64,000 nucleotides of DNA from Rhizobium lusitanum. Its GTDB lineage: Bacteria; Pseudomonadota; Alphaproteobacteria; Rhizobiales; Rhizobiaceae. The translations under genes and the position numbers were made by a program. Of this stretch, positions 9,301-19,356 are shown one piece after another. Location: the NCBI RefSeq assembly GCF_014189535.1, contig NZ_CP050305.1, positions 139,485 to 203,484 of the forward strand, given 5' to 3'. The notes under the pieces were generated by a model. That model was not told the origin of the DNA and ran no database searches. It worked only from the letters and a program-made list of their open reading frames with translations. Each line of letters opens with the position of its first letter. The first letter of the stretch is position 1.

Positions 9301-10293
9301 ATGCCTAGTGCTATTTCGAGAAGAGCATTCATGGCTTCGACTATTTCCGCGGCCATTGTTGGATCAAATGTCTCTGCTTCTGCAGATGATAATGGCATCG
9401 ACCTCAGCGATGATCTTTCACGAGGGCAGATATTCAAAGATTTTGTTGTCTTGCCGTGGCTAGCTGAGAACGGAGGGGAAAATCAAACACTATCAATTCC
9501 CGCGGTATTTCAGTTCCCGCAAGATGTAACTTATGACTGCACCCTCGACGCACAGAAGGTCTGTAGGACGGACACATCGAAGCCTCGCACAAAGCCGATG
9601 CTGTTTGGAGTGGACATAAGCCACTACACTGCCCCCTCTTTTTCATTTAGCGAACTGAGGGACAAGAAGGTTCGGTTCGTGCAAATGAAAGCCAGCCAAG
9701 GGCTTAGGTACCGAGATGCTAACTTCGCTGCATTCTGGAAGCGAGCCGCCCAGTTCCAGGGAGACCAGGCAGTTTTCCGGGGGGCTTATCACTTTCTGAC
9801 GGCAGACGGGGATGGAAAGCAGCAGGCTGAATGGTTTCTTAGCGAACTTGAACGCGCCGGGGGTACGGTAAATGGTGATATGGCGCCAGGTGTCGATCTC
9901 GAATGGGATGTCTACAAGAGCACCGGCAAGGCAGATCATTGGGAGGGAAAAGGCGCCAATTTTATCCTCGATACGGTCCATGCGTGTATGGAGCGATTGA
10001 CAAAAGCCACGGGGAAAAACCCAATCTTGTACACTGGGAAATCCTGGTTCTCCGCAAAAACGGTTCCAATTGATCGCTTCAAGGAGTTGGAAAAATATCC
10101 TCTTTGGGTTTTCGATTACAACCCGCAAAGGAAGCTTGACGAGAAACCGCTTCTGCCGGACAATTCCTCGAAGGCAGCCATCTGGCAATTTTCGGATTCA
10201 GCACGTGCCTTGGGAGCGTACGACGGAACACTCGATTCGTCGGTATTTTATGGCAGTGAGGGCGACTTCAAAAATGCCTTCGGAATCTCGTAA
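9301..10293 (+). CDS. Tat-exported GH25 lysozyme-like hydrolase
   Basis: 330 residues from the ATG at 9301 (AGGA eight bases upstream); an in-frame ATG at 9253 would add 16 residues ahead of the signal. The N-terminus has a twin-arginine signature (SRRAFMAST) followed by a hydrophobic stretch and an A-S-A cleavage site, which predicts Tat export. Residues ~100-320 match glycoside hydrolase family 25: GVDISHY near the domain start, RGAYHFL, and the acidic catalytic D-x-E in PGVDLEWD. GH25 enzymes cleave the N-acetylmuramic acid-N-acetylglucosamine bond in peptidoglycan. The stop overlaps the start of the next gene (TAATG), so the two are translationally coupled. Confidence 0.85.
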   Translation: MPSAISRRAFMASTISAAIVGSNVSASADDNGIDLSDDLSRGQIFKDFVVLPWLAENGGENQTLSIPAVFQFPQDVTYDCTLDAQKVCRTDTSKPRTKPMLFGVDISHYTAPSFSFSELRDKKVRFVQMKASQGLRYRDANFAAFWKRAAQFQGDQAVFRGAYHFLTADGDGKQQAEWFLSELERAGGTVNGDMAPGVDLEWDVYKSTGKADHWEGKGANFILDTVHACMERLTKATGKNPILYTGKSWFSAKTVPIDRFKELEKYPLWVFDYNPQRKLDEKPLLPDNSSKAAIWQFSDSARALGAYDGTLDSSVFYGSEGDFKNAFGIS

Positions 10294-12211
10294 TGAGGGC
10301 CAAGGGACACATCATCGCGTTGATAGCTGCCATTGCCCTTTTTTCCTGCTGCAAGGCGGCATGCGCGGATGACTGCTCTAATATTGCGGTGGGTGTGGCA
10401 GACCCAAGTTGGTGCCAATATTTGGGTCGCTTTCCCTTCAGTTCCCAGAACGACCCAAATCGGCACGTGGACAATCGCGTGAAGGATGCGATGGGGTTGA
10501 ACGATACACAAGACTCCAAAATTAGGAGCTACGCTTTCGTTATTTCGGTATGGGATTATAATTTCTCCGATGCGATTACTTCGGAGCTAAAAGGGGTCGA
10601 AAACGAGCAATCATCGTTGCTTAGTTTTGTTAAATCTCAAGGCTTTGACGAAGCATTGGTCCTAGAGAATGGTGAGGCGAATGCCCAGACAATTCGAAAA
10701 ATTTTCACCGAGTATTACCTGCCTAAATTCATATCTGCGTCCCAAAATGGCCAACAGATCCGATTTATGTTTATATTTGATGGCCACGGTTGGCAGCCTC
10801 CATCAAGCGAAGCAACTGGCGCTTTGGCGCTAAGCAAGCTAGAAGATGAAGGCGACTTGAATTATGACCACCGCTTCTCGTTAGCAGAACTACGCGGTCT
10901 TCTTGCAGACCTTTCTCCCTATACCCGATCGATGGTCGCACTGTTAGGATCATGCTACTCGGGTAGTGTGTTACGGGGACCGGGACTAGCCGACGACTAC
11001 ACCCCAGGACCATCGGCGTGGATCGCAGCGGCCGCGCCTAATCGAACGCAAGCATGGATCCTCCCCAAGGAAAGTGGCACCCTTTTTTTCAAGATTTGAT
11101 CTCAACAGTCGACCACTGGTCAGCAGCAACTAGTCAGCTACCAGCAGATGATACCGCCTCGGCCGTTGTTAGTTTCGCACAATTCACACCCAAACTTCGC
11201 GAAATCATCGACAGAATTAATGAGGAGCATCAATCCGCTCGCAATCCAGAGAAACCTGACGAGCCTTATCCACCATTCGTAATGGATACAGTCTCTTACG
11301 AAGGGCAGAGGAAAGCCGCTTTTCGCTTCATAGTTCCGGCCAAAGTCACTGCTGCAAATGGCCTTGATATCGGGAATGTTACCTTGACTGGTAGCGCGGT
11401 AGTAGGCCGACCGAACGTCACTGTCGTCCACACGCCAGAGTATTATTCGGTACGGGGCATAGATTTATCCCATGCTTCGGGCGATGTCGATTTTCAGAAA
11501 CTCAAATCCTCAGGAGTAAAGTTTGCATATCTTAAAGCTACGCAAGGAACAAAATTTAAGGATGCCCGCTTCGGCGGATATTTGAAAGATGCAACAGCAA
11601 GTGGGCTACCAGCAGGCGCTTATCACTTTTTTGACTATTGCGAGGGACCGGATCAACAATTTCAAGCAATTATAGAAAACGTACCAAAAAGTATTGATCT
11701 TCCTATTGCGGTCGATTTGGAATGGAAGGTCATAGCGGCAGGAGGCTTTGTGGAGCCAACAGACTGTAATAGCAACGAGGTGATCCGGGAAAATTTTCGT
11801 AGCCTGCTTCAGAAGCTCACGATATACTACGGAAAGATGCCGGTCATTACTACGGCCTCGGCTTTTGTAAAAGCCTATCCAATCATAGATGATAGTTTCG
11901 GAATTTATCCACTGTGGATAATGGACTACAGCAAGAGTAGAGTAGCACAAGGAACACCCTCTCTGCCCATTCATACTCCTTGGACGTTTTGGCAATACAC
12001 GGACCATGGTACGTTTGATGGTATTCCCGGAAAGACATTCGATGTGAGCGTCTTCTTTGGTTCCGACCAAGAATTTCGTGACTTTGCGTCGGGAACGCAA
12101 AATGTTGCCCTCCAAGCAGCTCTACCGTCGTTCTTGCCAGCCGCGAACGCGGCAGTAAAAGCCATCACAGAGCCAGCGGCTGCCGCCATTCACGAGATAT
12201 TTCACTTTTAG
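10293..12211 (+). CDS. Secreted caspase-like (C14) / GH25 fusion read through a -1 frameshift
   Basis: The zero frame (10293-11099, 268 codons) starts with a signal peptide (HIIALIAAIALFSCC) followed by a caspase-like fold: the histidine motif FDGHGW near residue 165 and the cysteine motif GSCYSG near residue 220. It stops at 11097. The -1 frame is open from 11054 to 12211 and continues the protein with ~40 linker residues, a spacer domain and a full GH25 domain (GIDLSHASGD, AGAYHFFDY, catalytic IAVDLEWK). Joining at the poly-T run gives TLFFQDLISTVDHW and a 639-residue protein. The frames meet at a canonical slippery heptamer, T TTT TTC (11084-11090). Either this is programmed frameshifting making two products, or a one-base lesion. 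Fusion of a caspase-like protease with a lysozyme is unusual. Its neighbour is another GH25 gene. Confidence 0.75.
11067..11090 (+). promoter_or_regulatory. Candidate -1 frameshift signal: SD-like element plus slippery heptamer
   Basis: AAGGAAAG at 11067-11074 lies nine bases before T TTT TTC at 11084-11090. In the zero frame the P and A codons are TTT and TTC, so both tRNAs can re-pair after slipping back one base. An anti-SD-pairing element 9-14 bases upstream of a slippery site is the known stimulator at E. coli dnaX. A possible downstream stem (CTGGT/ACCAG, about 25 bases further) is too far to be convincing. Confidence 0.5.
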
Positions 12212-12375
12212 AGATAGCTAGACAAAACATCCGGAGACATATGGTAGTCGGACAGGCGAACCTACATCACGCGGCCATATTCGCAGCGATCCTTTTCAAA
12301 GCCCTCTACAGACCAAAGACGGGCCTCGATCGCCTTATCGGGGTCATTTGCGGGAGAGGGCGATATACTACCTTA

Positions 12376-12544
12376 GGGACGGCCATCGATATTCCCCGGT
12401 GAGTGTTATGTGTTCCCATCCAAGCGGTGAGACGTGTGGCAGCAAGCTTGGGTCGATCAGTTCGCCGGCGGCGATTTGCTCGGCCACGATCTCTCCGAGT
12501 TTCCAGGTGTTCCAATAGATTATTATGGCGGTCAGCAGATTAAG
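12376..12544 (-). pseudogene. C-terminal fragment of Tn3-family transposase
   Basis: Translating the minus strand gives LNLLTAIIIYWNTWKLGE, then LIDPSLLPHVSPLGWEHITL and TGEYRW before a stop. This is the characteristic C-terminus of Tn3-family TnpA (NLxxAAIxxWNTxxL ... HxSPLGWEHIxLTGDYxW). Only ~55 residues remain. It was cut at 12545 by another element. Confidence 0.75.
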
Positions 12545-12617
12545 GTGTCAATCGGCGCGGAATGTTGACCCCTTATCGGCGTCCAATCTTCACCCCCTTA
12601 TAGACGATCAGCGCTTG

Positions 12618-12886
12618 GCCTACACGGCAAAGGAGACCAGGCTCTTTGCTCAGCCTGTCAATCTGACACCATGCTTCACGCCGGTTGCCAGCCCGCAGTC
12701 CAACGGCGTGTCTGAAGCCTTCGTCAAAACCCTGAAGCGGCACTACATCCGCTATCACCGCTTCCGGACGCCGACACCGCGCTCCGGCAGATCGATGGAT
12801 GGATCGAGGACTGCAACGAGATCCATCCACATTCCGCGCTCAAGATGGCTTCCCCTCGGCCGCTCATCAGGGCTAAATCAAACTAG
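12618..12886 (+). pseudogene. C-terminal fragment of IS3-family transposase OrfB, frameshifted
   Basis: Residues YTAKETRLFAQPVNL and FTPVASPQSNGVSEAFVKTL match the DDE region of IS3-family OrfB (SPQSNG...E). After IRYH the frame shifts by one base and continues with LRQIDGWIED and IHPHSALKM to a stop at 12884-12886. Just upstream (12545-12600) the sequence repeats TTGACCCCTTATCGG/TTCACCCCCTTAT-like motifs reminiscent of an IS21-family end; that reading is weak. Confidence 0.7.
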
Positions 12887-13219
12887 CCGACTGTCCGGTG
12901 AAACGGGGAGCACTCCACCAGGGTAGCAACGGTCGACTGGAGCATGCAAGCATGAGCAAGACGAGAGAAAAAGGCATCATCGCATATGGAACCGAGGAGG
13001 ATCGGCGCAATCTGGCAATCCTGGCCGACACTATCGAGTGTCCGGAATCGAGCTTCTAATTAAGATGCTCAGAGAGCGCTTCGAGCAACTTTTCGGCGAA
13101 AACGCGTTAAAATAATTACAACGCAGGCTGCCAATCCAATTAAGATCATTGTATGTAGAGGGCTCCCGTTCAGAGTCCTAATCTCAAGAACTACATCTTG
13201 AGTGTCATTGGAGAATTAT

Positions 13220-14620
13220 ATGTTGAAATATCCATTAGCATTTTTCTTCATGACGCTCTCTTTAACTTTGTCATTCTGTGTAGAGACGGCGTTTGCTCAA
13301 AATGCAGCCGATGAAAATGATCCGAAATGGGAATGCTATGCTCCTGCTCCAGGACATCCTACTGATGCTGAACGAGTGGCATTTGTAGACAAGGCGTCCA
13401 AAATCGCTGTTGATCTGGAAAAAAGCTATGGCGTTCCAGCACCGGCGATCACTGCGATGGCTGCGGTCGAATCTGGCTACGGTTGGACAAGGATAGCTGT
13501 GTTCGCCAACAACTTTTTCGGCTGGAAGGGTGAAGAGGGCGCGGGCAGCGCATATCATCTTAAATGCCAGCCGTTAGACACTGATCCCAACGCGTTTTAT
13601 GTGAAGTTCAATTCTCTTGAAGCCTCAATGTCCGCCGTTGCCGAACGGTTAGCGAAGGGCAGAAATTACCAGAAAGACACCGCTCGCTATCAGGCGGATC
13701 TCAAGGAAGGGATCGATCCGGCTCTCGCAGCCAGACTTTGGATTGACGCAATAGCGCCACGTTACAACGGCAAGCCTTGGCTGTATCGCAGCACGCTTAA
13801 ACGGGTCATGAATGATCCAATTTCGCCTGCGGATTTCATCAATCCTAAGCTTAACTTGTATCGGCTCGCACCCCCGCCGGTGAAGGGCGAGAATCGTTAT
13901 GCACATATAGTCGACAGTATCGCGTATAAAACAGTAATTAAACTTGCCAAACGGGATCTTGCTCCTGGCGCGCGCACTATGGACAATTGCATTGATGGTG
14001 GTGGAAGCATTCAGAAAGACTACCCCGAGTATGAAGGCTATCCGGTCAAGCGGTGTATTTACCAGATCACAAGCCCCAACGTGCTGAAAGGCCTTGTATA
14101 CACCCTCCATCCTACGGCAGAACAGGTTGCAGCATGGACAGCTTTTGCATGTATTCGGGCCGATGCTTCAGATCAGTCCGCGTGTGCCACGCGACTTTTT
14201 CGAACCGGGAGCTCTGAAACTGAAGGGCTTTATGAAAGTAACAACGCTCAGTTTCCTGTTTCGGGGAACGTGATTGAGATTGGTAGCGCGGGGGGCTGCA
14301 CCAAAGCGACAGTGAACAACAACATTTTTTTCAGGCATGGTGTTACAGTTAAGCTGAAAGCGCTGCCCTCGGTCTGTTCAACTCAAGCGTTTTCTATTTC
14401 TGATCAGGAGCAGTACTCAAAATCGGCGGTGGAAAGATACAGATTCGTCGCACGGGTATCCGCTTTAAAGCTACAAGAATATAGCGATTTCACCGGCAAG
14501 TCTCCCACGGGTGATGAATGGGCACGGATCAACCAATTATCTTATCTCACTGGCCTGGACGACGGTGTCAACGCATTGCTCAACATTCAAGCAGAGCGGC
14601 TTTTCGGGAGTAAGCGTTGA
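13220..14620 (+). CDS. Secreted GH73-like glucosaminidase-domain protein
   Basis: 466 residues. I chose the ATG at 13220 (GGAGA six bases upstream) over a GTG at 13202. The signal peptide is LAFFFMTLSLTLSFCVETAFA. Residues ~40-200 resemble the mannosyl-glycoprotein endo-beta-N-acetylglucosaminidase (GH73) fold: AITAMAAVESGYGWT carries the expected catalytic glutamate and is followed by NNFFGWKG and a typical F-x-S-x-E-A-S-M motif. This fold hydrolyses the glycan backbone of peptidoglycan. The C-terminal 260 residues contain eight or more cysteines and are not recognised. It stands alone after transposon debris but belongs functionally with the GH25 genes upstream. Confidence 0.8.
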   Translation: MLKYPLAFFFMTLSLTLSFCVETAFAQNAADENDPKWECYAPAPGHPTDAERVAFVDKASKIAVDLEKSYGVPAPAITAMAAVESGYGWTRIAVFANNFFGWKGEEGAGSAYHLKCQPLDTDPNAFYVKFNSLEASMSAVAERLAKGRNYQKDTARYQADLKEGIDPALAARLWIDAIAPRYNGKPWLYRSTLKRVMNDPISPADFINPKLNLYRLAPPPVKGENRYAHIVDSIAYKTVIKLAKRDLAPGARTMDNCIDGGGSIQKDYPEYEGYPVKRCIYQITSPNVLKGLVYTLHPTAEQVAAWTAFACIRADASDQSACATRLFRTGSSETEGLYESNNAQFPVSGNVIEIGSAGGCTKATVNNNIFFRHGVTVKLKALPSVCSTQAFSISDQEQYSKSAVERYRFVARVSALKLQEYSDFTGKSPTGDEWARINQLSYLTGLDDGVNALLNIQAERLFGSKR

Positions 14621-14754
14621 CGTTCTGGTAGCTGGCCACGCAGGCTAGCTACCAGTTCCATAGTAGAACCTTTATCTGTGATGGCAGTGTAGCGGCTATT
14701 TAGTAATGCGACAGTCGAGTGACCATGATGCTGACCGAATCGCCCGATTTAGAC

Positions 14755-15116
14755 TTATAGAGAAAGCAGTCCATTCAGATACGTCTCGCGATCAATATTC
14801 TCCGCTTGGCTTGACGCAAGATCGACCAAAGCCAAGACAACCGAGCGGGCTAGCCGGCGTGCGCGACGTCGGTCTTCACTCGATATTGGCGCCATCGATC
14901 GGCCATGGACATAAGCGCTTCTTAGATCGAAGAGCGATTCATATTCGCCCCGGATTTGGGATCGGCTAGCAGGTTTTGCACTCTCGTCCGCATCACCTGC
15001 GTAACTGACATCGCTTTCCGGGGATCGGTCTTCAGCTTTTTCCCATAGTCGGAGTGCAGGCTGTTGATTTCCACTGAGAAGTGACCCGGCGGCACAGGAT
15101 ATTTCCATCGAGAATT
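14755..15116 (-). pseudogene. C-terminal remnant of a HEPN-like domain protein
   Basis: The last 62 codons (14755-14943) read FDLRSAYVHGR followed by a helical segment (RRARRLARSVVLALVDLASS). The R-x-x-x-x-H spacing resembles the RNase motif of HEPN domains such as the ApeA-like group. The preceding part (KYPVPPGHFSVEINSLHSDY, MSVTQVMRTRVQNLL) is in another frame, so at least one frameshift is needed. The 5' side ends where the ISL3 element begins at 15117. HEPN identification rests on a short motif and is tentative. It could be the tail of a disrupted defence gene whose head lies beyond the IS elements. Confidence 0.4.
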
Positions 15117-16746
15117 GGCTCTGACGCGCTTTTTGCTGATGTTCATCCCCTACGACGCGCCGATCAAACGCGCCTGCAGCAGATCGAGTTTTGCTCTCCC
15201 GTACATCTGGCGTTTGATGAGCTTCAGTCGCGTAATCTGACCCTCCGTCTGTCCGTTCGACCAAGGTGAGATGATTGCGTTTCTTACGGCATTGAGGTCT
15301 TTTTCAACCCCACCAGCAAACGATCCGACCAGGCTGTTTTTAGCTGCTTCAAGCCATTCATCGAGCTTTCGTGTCGTCTTGGAGCGGATCATGGATTGGA
15401 AGTCGCCAATGGTCGTGCGGGCAACGATTAGTTCCGGAACGTTCACTTCGATTGCCGCCACCAGGATAGCCTCGGATTTTGCCAAGTCATCGCGTGCGGT
15501 TGTCATCAACCGGGCGATGGCCCGCGCTGACGGTGTTCGCGCAAGCCCGCTCTGGTTGGCCTTCTCCGCAAGACGTCGACGCTGAGCCCATTGCGAGACG
15601 ACCCCGCTTTGCCCCGGAAAGCCCTTCGCTTTCATCTCGCGCCAGAGTAGGCGTTTCGTGCGCCCTCCTCCCAGCGGCTGTTGAGCCACGGTAACCAGCT
15701 ATCCAGTGAGCTGGGCCGTGTTCGAAACATATCGAGGCGTTGGCCCCTCAAAACGTCGCGGACAATCTTCCGGCTATGACCGGTTTGCCGAACGATCTGT
15801 CGAATTGAGGTTCCTTTCTTCGACAGCTCCCGGATCGCCTCGTTTGTTTCCTGACGGCGCAGATATCCCTCGTACTGCAGTTTCTCAGCGTAGGTCAAAA
15901 GCTTGGGATCAATGACATTGCTGCCGACCGCCTGCCTGATCTGGCGCATCGACTTGCCGACAGCATCGAGGAACGCTCGGCTGGAATTCTCCATCAGATG
16001 CCAGCGGTCGGCAACCTGCTCAGCATCAGGTAAGGCCTTTGCGATAGCCTCACCATAGCCGCCACCCCGATCGCGAGCGACGATGGAGATCGACTGATGC
16101 TCGGCAAGCCACGCTCGAGACGTATCCAATGCTCGATCCGGTAACAGGGTGACGGGCTTCCGCCGCTCCAGATCGCAGACGATCGTCCCATAGGTTTGGC
16201 CCCGCCTGAAGGCAAAATCATCAATGCCTATGACGGTGAGTTCATTGTTTTGATCGGCAATACGGCGGCGAACCACCCGCAACAGTGTGTCGTTGCTCAC
16301 TGGCACCATCAGACGATTGGCAAAGGCCGCCGGTCTGCCGCCGAGTGCCAAGCCAAGGTGGTGGACGATGGTCTCCAACCGCTGGGTGCGCCGACCGTAA
16401 CGTGCCAACACGCCATTATCGAACTGTTCGCAAAAGATGCGCCGTCCGCATAGCACGGCATCGCACCAGAACCGACGCGCCACGATTGCCAGCTCGACTC
16501 GCCGACCGCTGATGGGCAGGTCAGCGGGCCGGCGCAGATATCGGCTTTGAACTCGTCGGCTCTGTCGCCCGCAGGCTGGGCAAATTCCTGATGGAGCGCG
16601 CGATCGCAGCCGAACTTGAACGCACTCTGCAACAACCGCCACTTCATCGACTGCAAATCCGGACGGCGCGAGGCTCGCGCGTTGAAATCGTCGTTGCATA
16701 GCTGATCCTCCGATGAATCAGCAAAAGCATCATCCGTAACAGCAGC
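15117..16746. mobile_element. ISL3-family insertion sequence (about 1.63 kb)
   Basis: Imperfect terminal inverted repeats can be aligned: GGCTCTGACGCGCTTTTTG at 15117 and, on the other strand from 16746, GCTGCTGTTACGGATGATG. Both are followed by GCTGAT-TTCATC motifs. The element carries one transposase frame on the minus strand. No direct target repeat is obvious at the ends, so the boundaries are accurate only to several bases. Confidence 0.6.
15150..16699 (-). pseudogene. ISL3-family transposase, frameshifted
   Basis: The 5' part (16699-15632) has the ISL3 zinc-finger-like N-terminus (CPACGRQSRRVQSRY) and DDE segments (VIGIDDFAFRRG, DRGGGYGEA, DRWHLMENSS). At ~15660 the frame must change by one base, after which the second frame continues with LLWREMKAKGF and the usual C-terminus ending WSNGQTEGQITRLKLIKRQM. 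Together they give a normal ~515-residue length. One indel separates the frames, so the copy is probably inactive unless it is frameshifted in translation. Confidence 0.85.
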
Positions 16747-16835
16747 AAATGATGGTGTGGAACGGCCCTTCGCACCGGCATCGAGGATGCCTACTGTGGT
16801 GACGCCAATCGCCACAAGATAGAAGGAACCGTTCC

Positions 16836-17690
16836 ATGGAGAAGATTACCACAATCGGACTGGATCTGGCTAAGTCAGTCTTTCAGGTTCATGCCATTAC
16901 GGAAGATGGACATGTCGCTGTCCGACGTGCTTTGCGGCGATCACAATTGTTGGAGTTCTTCCGCAACACCGAACCATGTCTTGTCGGAATGGAAGCATGC
17001 GGGAGTGCCCACTACTGGGCCAACGCGATTGGTGAATTCGGTCATACGGTGCGATTGATGCCTCCGGCCTATGTGAAGCCCTACGTCAAGCGAAACAAGA
17101 CCGACGCAGCTGATGCTGAGGCAATCTGCGAGGCGGTCACGCGCCCTACAATGCGCTTTGTTCCCGTCAAGTCACCAGAGGAGCAAGCTGCCGGGATAGT
17201 TTTGAAGACCCGAGAGTTACTGGTGCGTCAGCGAAGCCAGACGGCCAATGCCATGCGGGGCCACATGGCCGAGCTCGGGATCATCGCTGCAACTGGAATG
17301 ACAAGCATTGCCAAGCTCATCACCATTTTGCGTGACGATGGAGATGATCGTCTGCCGAACTCGGCTCGGGCCGCGCTGTCAGAGATGGCCGATCAGATCG
17401 AAAGGCTCACAGAAAGGGTTGAGGTGCTCGACGGCAAGATTATCGCAGCAGTGAAAGCTGATGATACCGCTCGTCGGCTGACGACGATCCCCGGCGTCGG
17501 CCCTATTATTGCAGCAACTGTTCGCGCCGCCGTTCAAGATCCGGCAGCCTTCCGAACCGGGCGGGATCTGGCCGCCTGGATCGGCATCACGCCGAAAGGG
17601 GGCAGAACAAGATTAGTGCGAAATCGTACGTTAATCAAATTCGTCCATATTTTCCGTAGTTTGTCGCCTGTACTGAATATGAAGTTTTAG
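16836..17690 (+). pseudogene. IS110-family transposase truncated by a MITE
   Basis: Starts with IS110 motif TTIGLDLAKSVFQVH, contains the RuvC-like second acidic segment (NKTDAADAEAICEA) and the Tnp_20 motif (LTTIPGVGPIIAATVRAA). The family match ends at AAWIGITPKG (~17600). The last ~28 codons are read from the inserted 184-bp inverted-repeat element, so about 60-70 C-terminal residues including the conserved serine region are missing. RBS AAGGAA precedes the ATG. Confidence 0.85.
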
Positions 17691-17786
17691 GGTGAAATGC
17701 TTTTAGGGCCCAGTTTTGGGAACGAATATCGATCTCGAGCATCACTTCCTCGGCTAAACGTACGATTTCGCACTAATCTTGTTCTG
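17603..17786. repeat. 184-bp MITE-like element with 30-bp perfect inverted repeats
   Basis: The first 30 bases (17603-17632, starting CAGAACAAGATTAGTGCG) are the exact reverse complement of 17757-17786. The match continues outward as GGGG with one mismatch. The ~124 bases between arms have no coding capacity. It lies exactly where the IS110 transposase loses homology and where the SIR2-like fragment starts. Confidence 0.8.
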
Positions 17787-17919
17787 ACCCCAAGGAGGAT
17801 GGCGCAGGATAAGACGCGCCGGCTCCGACGACGAATAGCACGTCACCACGGTCCCGGGCCAGAAGCAGATCCTCGGGTAGGGGCGGAAGTCCCGCCTCGA
17901 GATATACTTCAGTCGACAT
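17787..17919 (-). pseudogene. N-terminal fragment of a SIR2-like domain protein
   Basis: Minus strand from the ATG at 17919: MSTEVYLEAGLPPLPEDLLL, then DRGDVLFVVGAGASYPAPSS, then the frame enters the MITE and stops. The start-proximal LPxxPEDLLLA and the G-A-G-A-S nucleotide-binding loop are typical of SIR2-like proteins of bacterial defence systems, including the SIR2-DUF4020 architecture. Only ~44 residues survive. Some 7 kb away (24997-25461, plus strand) is a DUF4020-like piece that could be the other end of the same gene. Confidence 0.6.
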
Positions 17920-18417
17920 GCTGCCCCAAGCCCCGTCTCATTAGTTGCACACCCTATACACGATACGACTTGCGAACGTAAACATCCCAAACGTGCATCA
18001 TCGCCTCCAAACCGAGGGAATCTACTCAGCTAATGCCTGCACCAATCCAGGCCTTTGCTCGCGCGGGTCATTATGCAAGCATGACCTTTGATGTGGACGG
18101 CGCCATTGCTCAGCGCTTCCGCACTCGATACGGATACCGCTCTCAATTTCGAACTACGAGTTCCGCCACAAATTGCCGTGTCTTTCGCCTTGCTGCTGAC
18201 CAGGTCGGAATTGAGACAGGGCAATGAAAAATATTGCTTTTCATGCCGGGCGATCGGCTCCGGTAGAATGGCAACCTCGGTGAATTTTGCACGAGATTCA
18301 GCTTCCTTTTACCCTTCCAGGGGTGTCCGCCGATGTTCAGCGCGCAAGTTGCAGCGTATATAGCTGTTTGAAAGCGTCGATCTGTTAATCCTGCAGAGAT
18401 TGGATGTGAGCTGAGGT

Positions 18418-19356
18418 ATGAACCACCAAACGATCCAAACTACAGCCGCCGTTGTATCTTTGATTGTTACCATCTTTGCCGTCGTCATCTCGACGACATT
18501 CCAGTCTAGCGGAACTAATATTCCAAAGAAAGTTGAGGTTGAATATACCGGTCCAACCGATCCGCTATCGGACCTGAAAGAGACAAAAGTTGATCTCAAT
18601 GTCTCGGTGAGCAGCGAAGGGCAAAATGTCGATCGGCTTATTTTCTACCAAACGTCGATTACCAACAGTAGCAACGTTCCGATCCTGCCTTCAGACTTTT
18701 TCGGGAACATGAAACTAGTCTCAAAGCAACCTTGGCAAATCGTCGCGATCGGTCGTTCAAAATACGAACTCGCGCATGGTGTCGTGGCTTCATGGGCAAG
18801 GCAAAGCGATAACGAGTTCGACTCGCCGCCAATTTTGTTGAATCCAGGCGAAGCTTTGAACGTAACCGTCTATCTGACGGCACCGGAAGCGATAATTTCT
18901 GCCCAAAAATTTGACGACCCGGCACCAATCGCCTGGGATATGCACATCGCCAATCTCGCATCTTTGGAGGAAACACCCAATCCCGTCACTCGCTTTAGGA
19001 CAAGCGTTGGCAACATTCTTGTGACGATTTGGGGTTGGGGAATCTGGACAGTGCTCGGTCTATTCATTTTTCTGCTCGGAACACATCTTCTGCTGCTAAC
19101 CTGGTCGGGTCTTGTAAATCGTCTTAACCCGCTAGGTGGTGCCCTTGTCGTTTATGTTGCGCTACTAAGTCTCATCGCCGCTGAAACGATTAACACCATG
19201 ATTTTCGGTGTATCACCGCTTTTCTACGTCCCAGGTGACCTCAGCTCGAGGTTGCCCATCTGCATCTTGAATTTCGTTGTCCTGGCAGCAACTTCCATCT
19301 TGAGCTATCGAAGCCGACGCAGACGTGGCAAGGTCCAACGGTCATCCGAATTATAG
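18418..19356 (+). CDS. Membrane protein of unknown function, four predicted TM segments
   Basis: 312 residues; the ATG at 18418 follows GAGGT closely. One transmembrane helix at residues ~8-28 (TAAVVSLIVTIFAVVIS), then a ~170-residue extracytoplasmic beta-rich domain (TSITNSSNVPILPSDFFG, LLNPGEALNVTVYL), and three helices at the C-terminus (ILVTIWGWGIWTVLGLFIFL; GALVVYVALLSLIA; LPICILNFVVLAATSIL) with a basic tail. No family was recognised. It is intact within a region of IS debris. Confidence 0.65.
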   Translation: MNHQTIQTTAAVVSLIVTIFAVVISTTFQSSGTNIPKKVEVEYTGPTDPLSDLKETKVDLNVSVSSEGQNVDRLIFYQTSITNSSNVPILPSDFFGNMKLVSKQPWQIVAIGRSKYELAHGVVASWARQSDNEFDSPPILLNPGEALNVTVYLTAPEAIISAQKFDDPAPIAWDMHIANLASLEETPNPVTRFRTSVGNILVTIWGWGIWTVLGLFIFLLGTHLLLLTWSGLVNRLNPLGGALVVYVALLSLIAAETINTMIFGVSPLFYVPGDLSSRLPICILNFVVLAATSILSYRSRRRRGKVQRSSEL

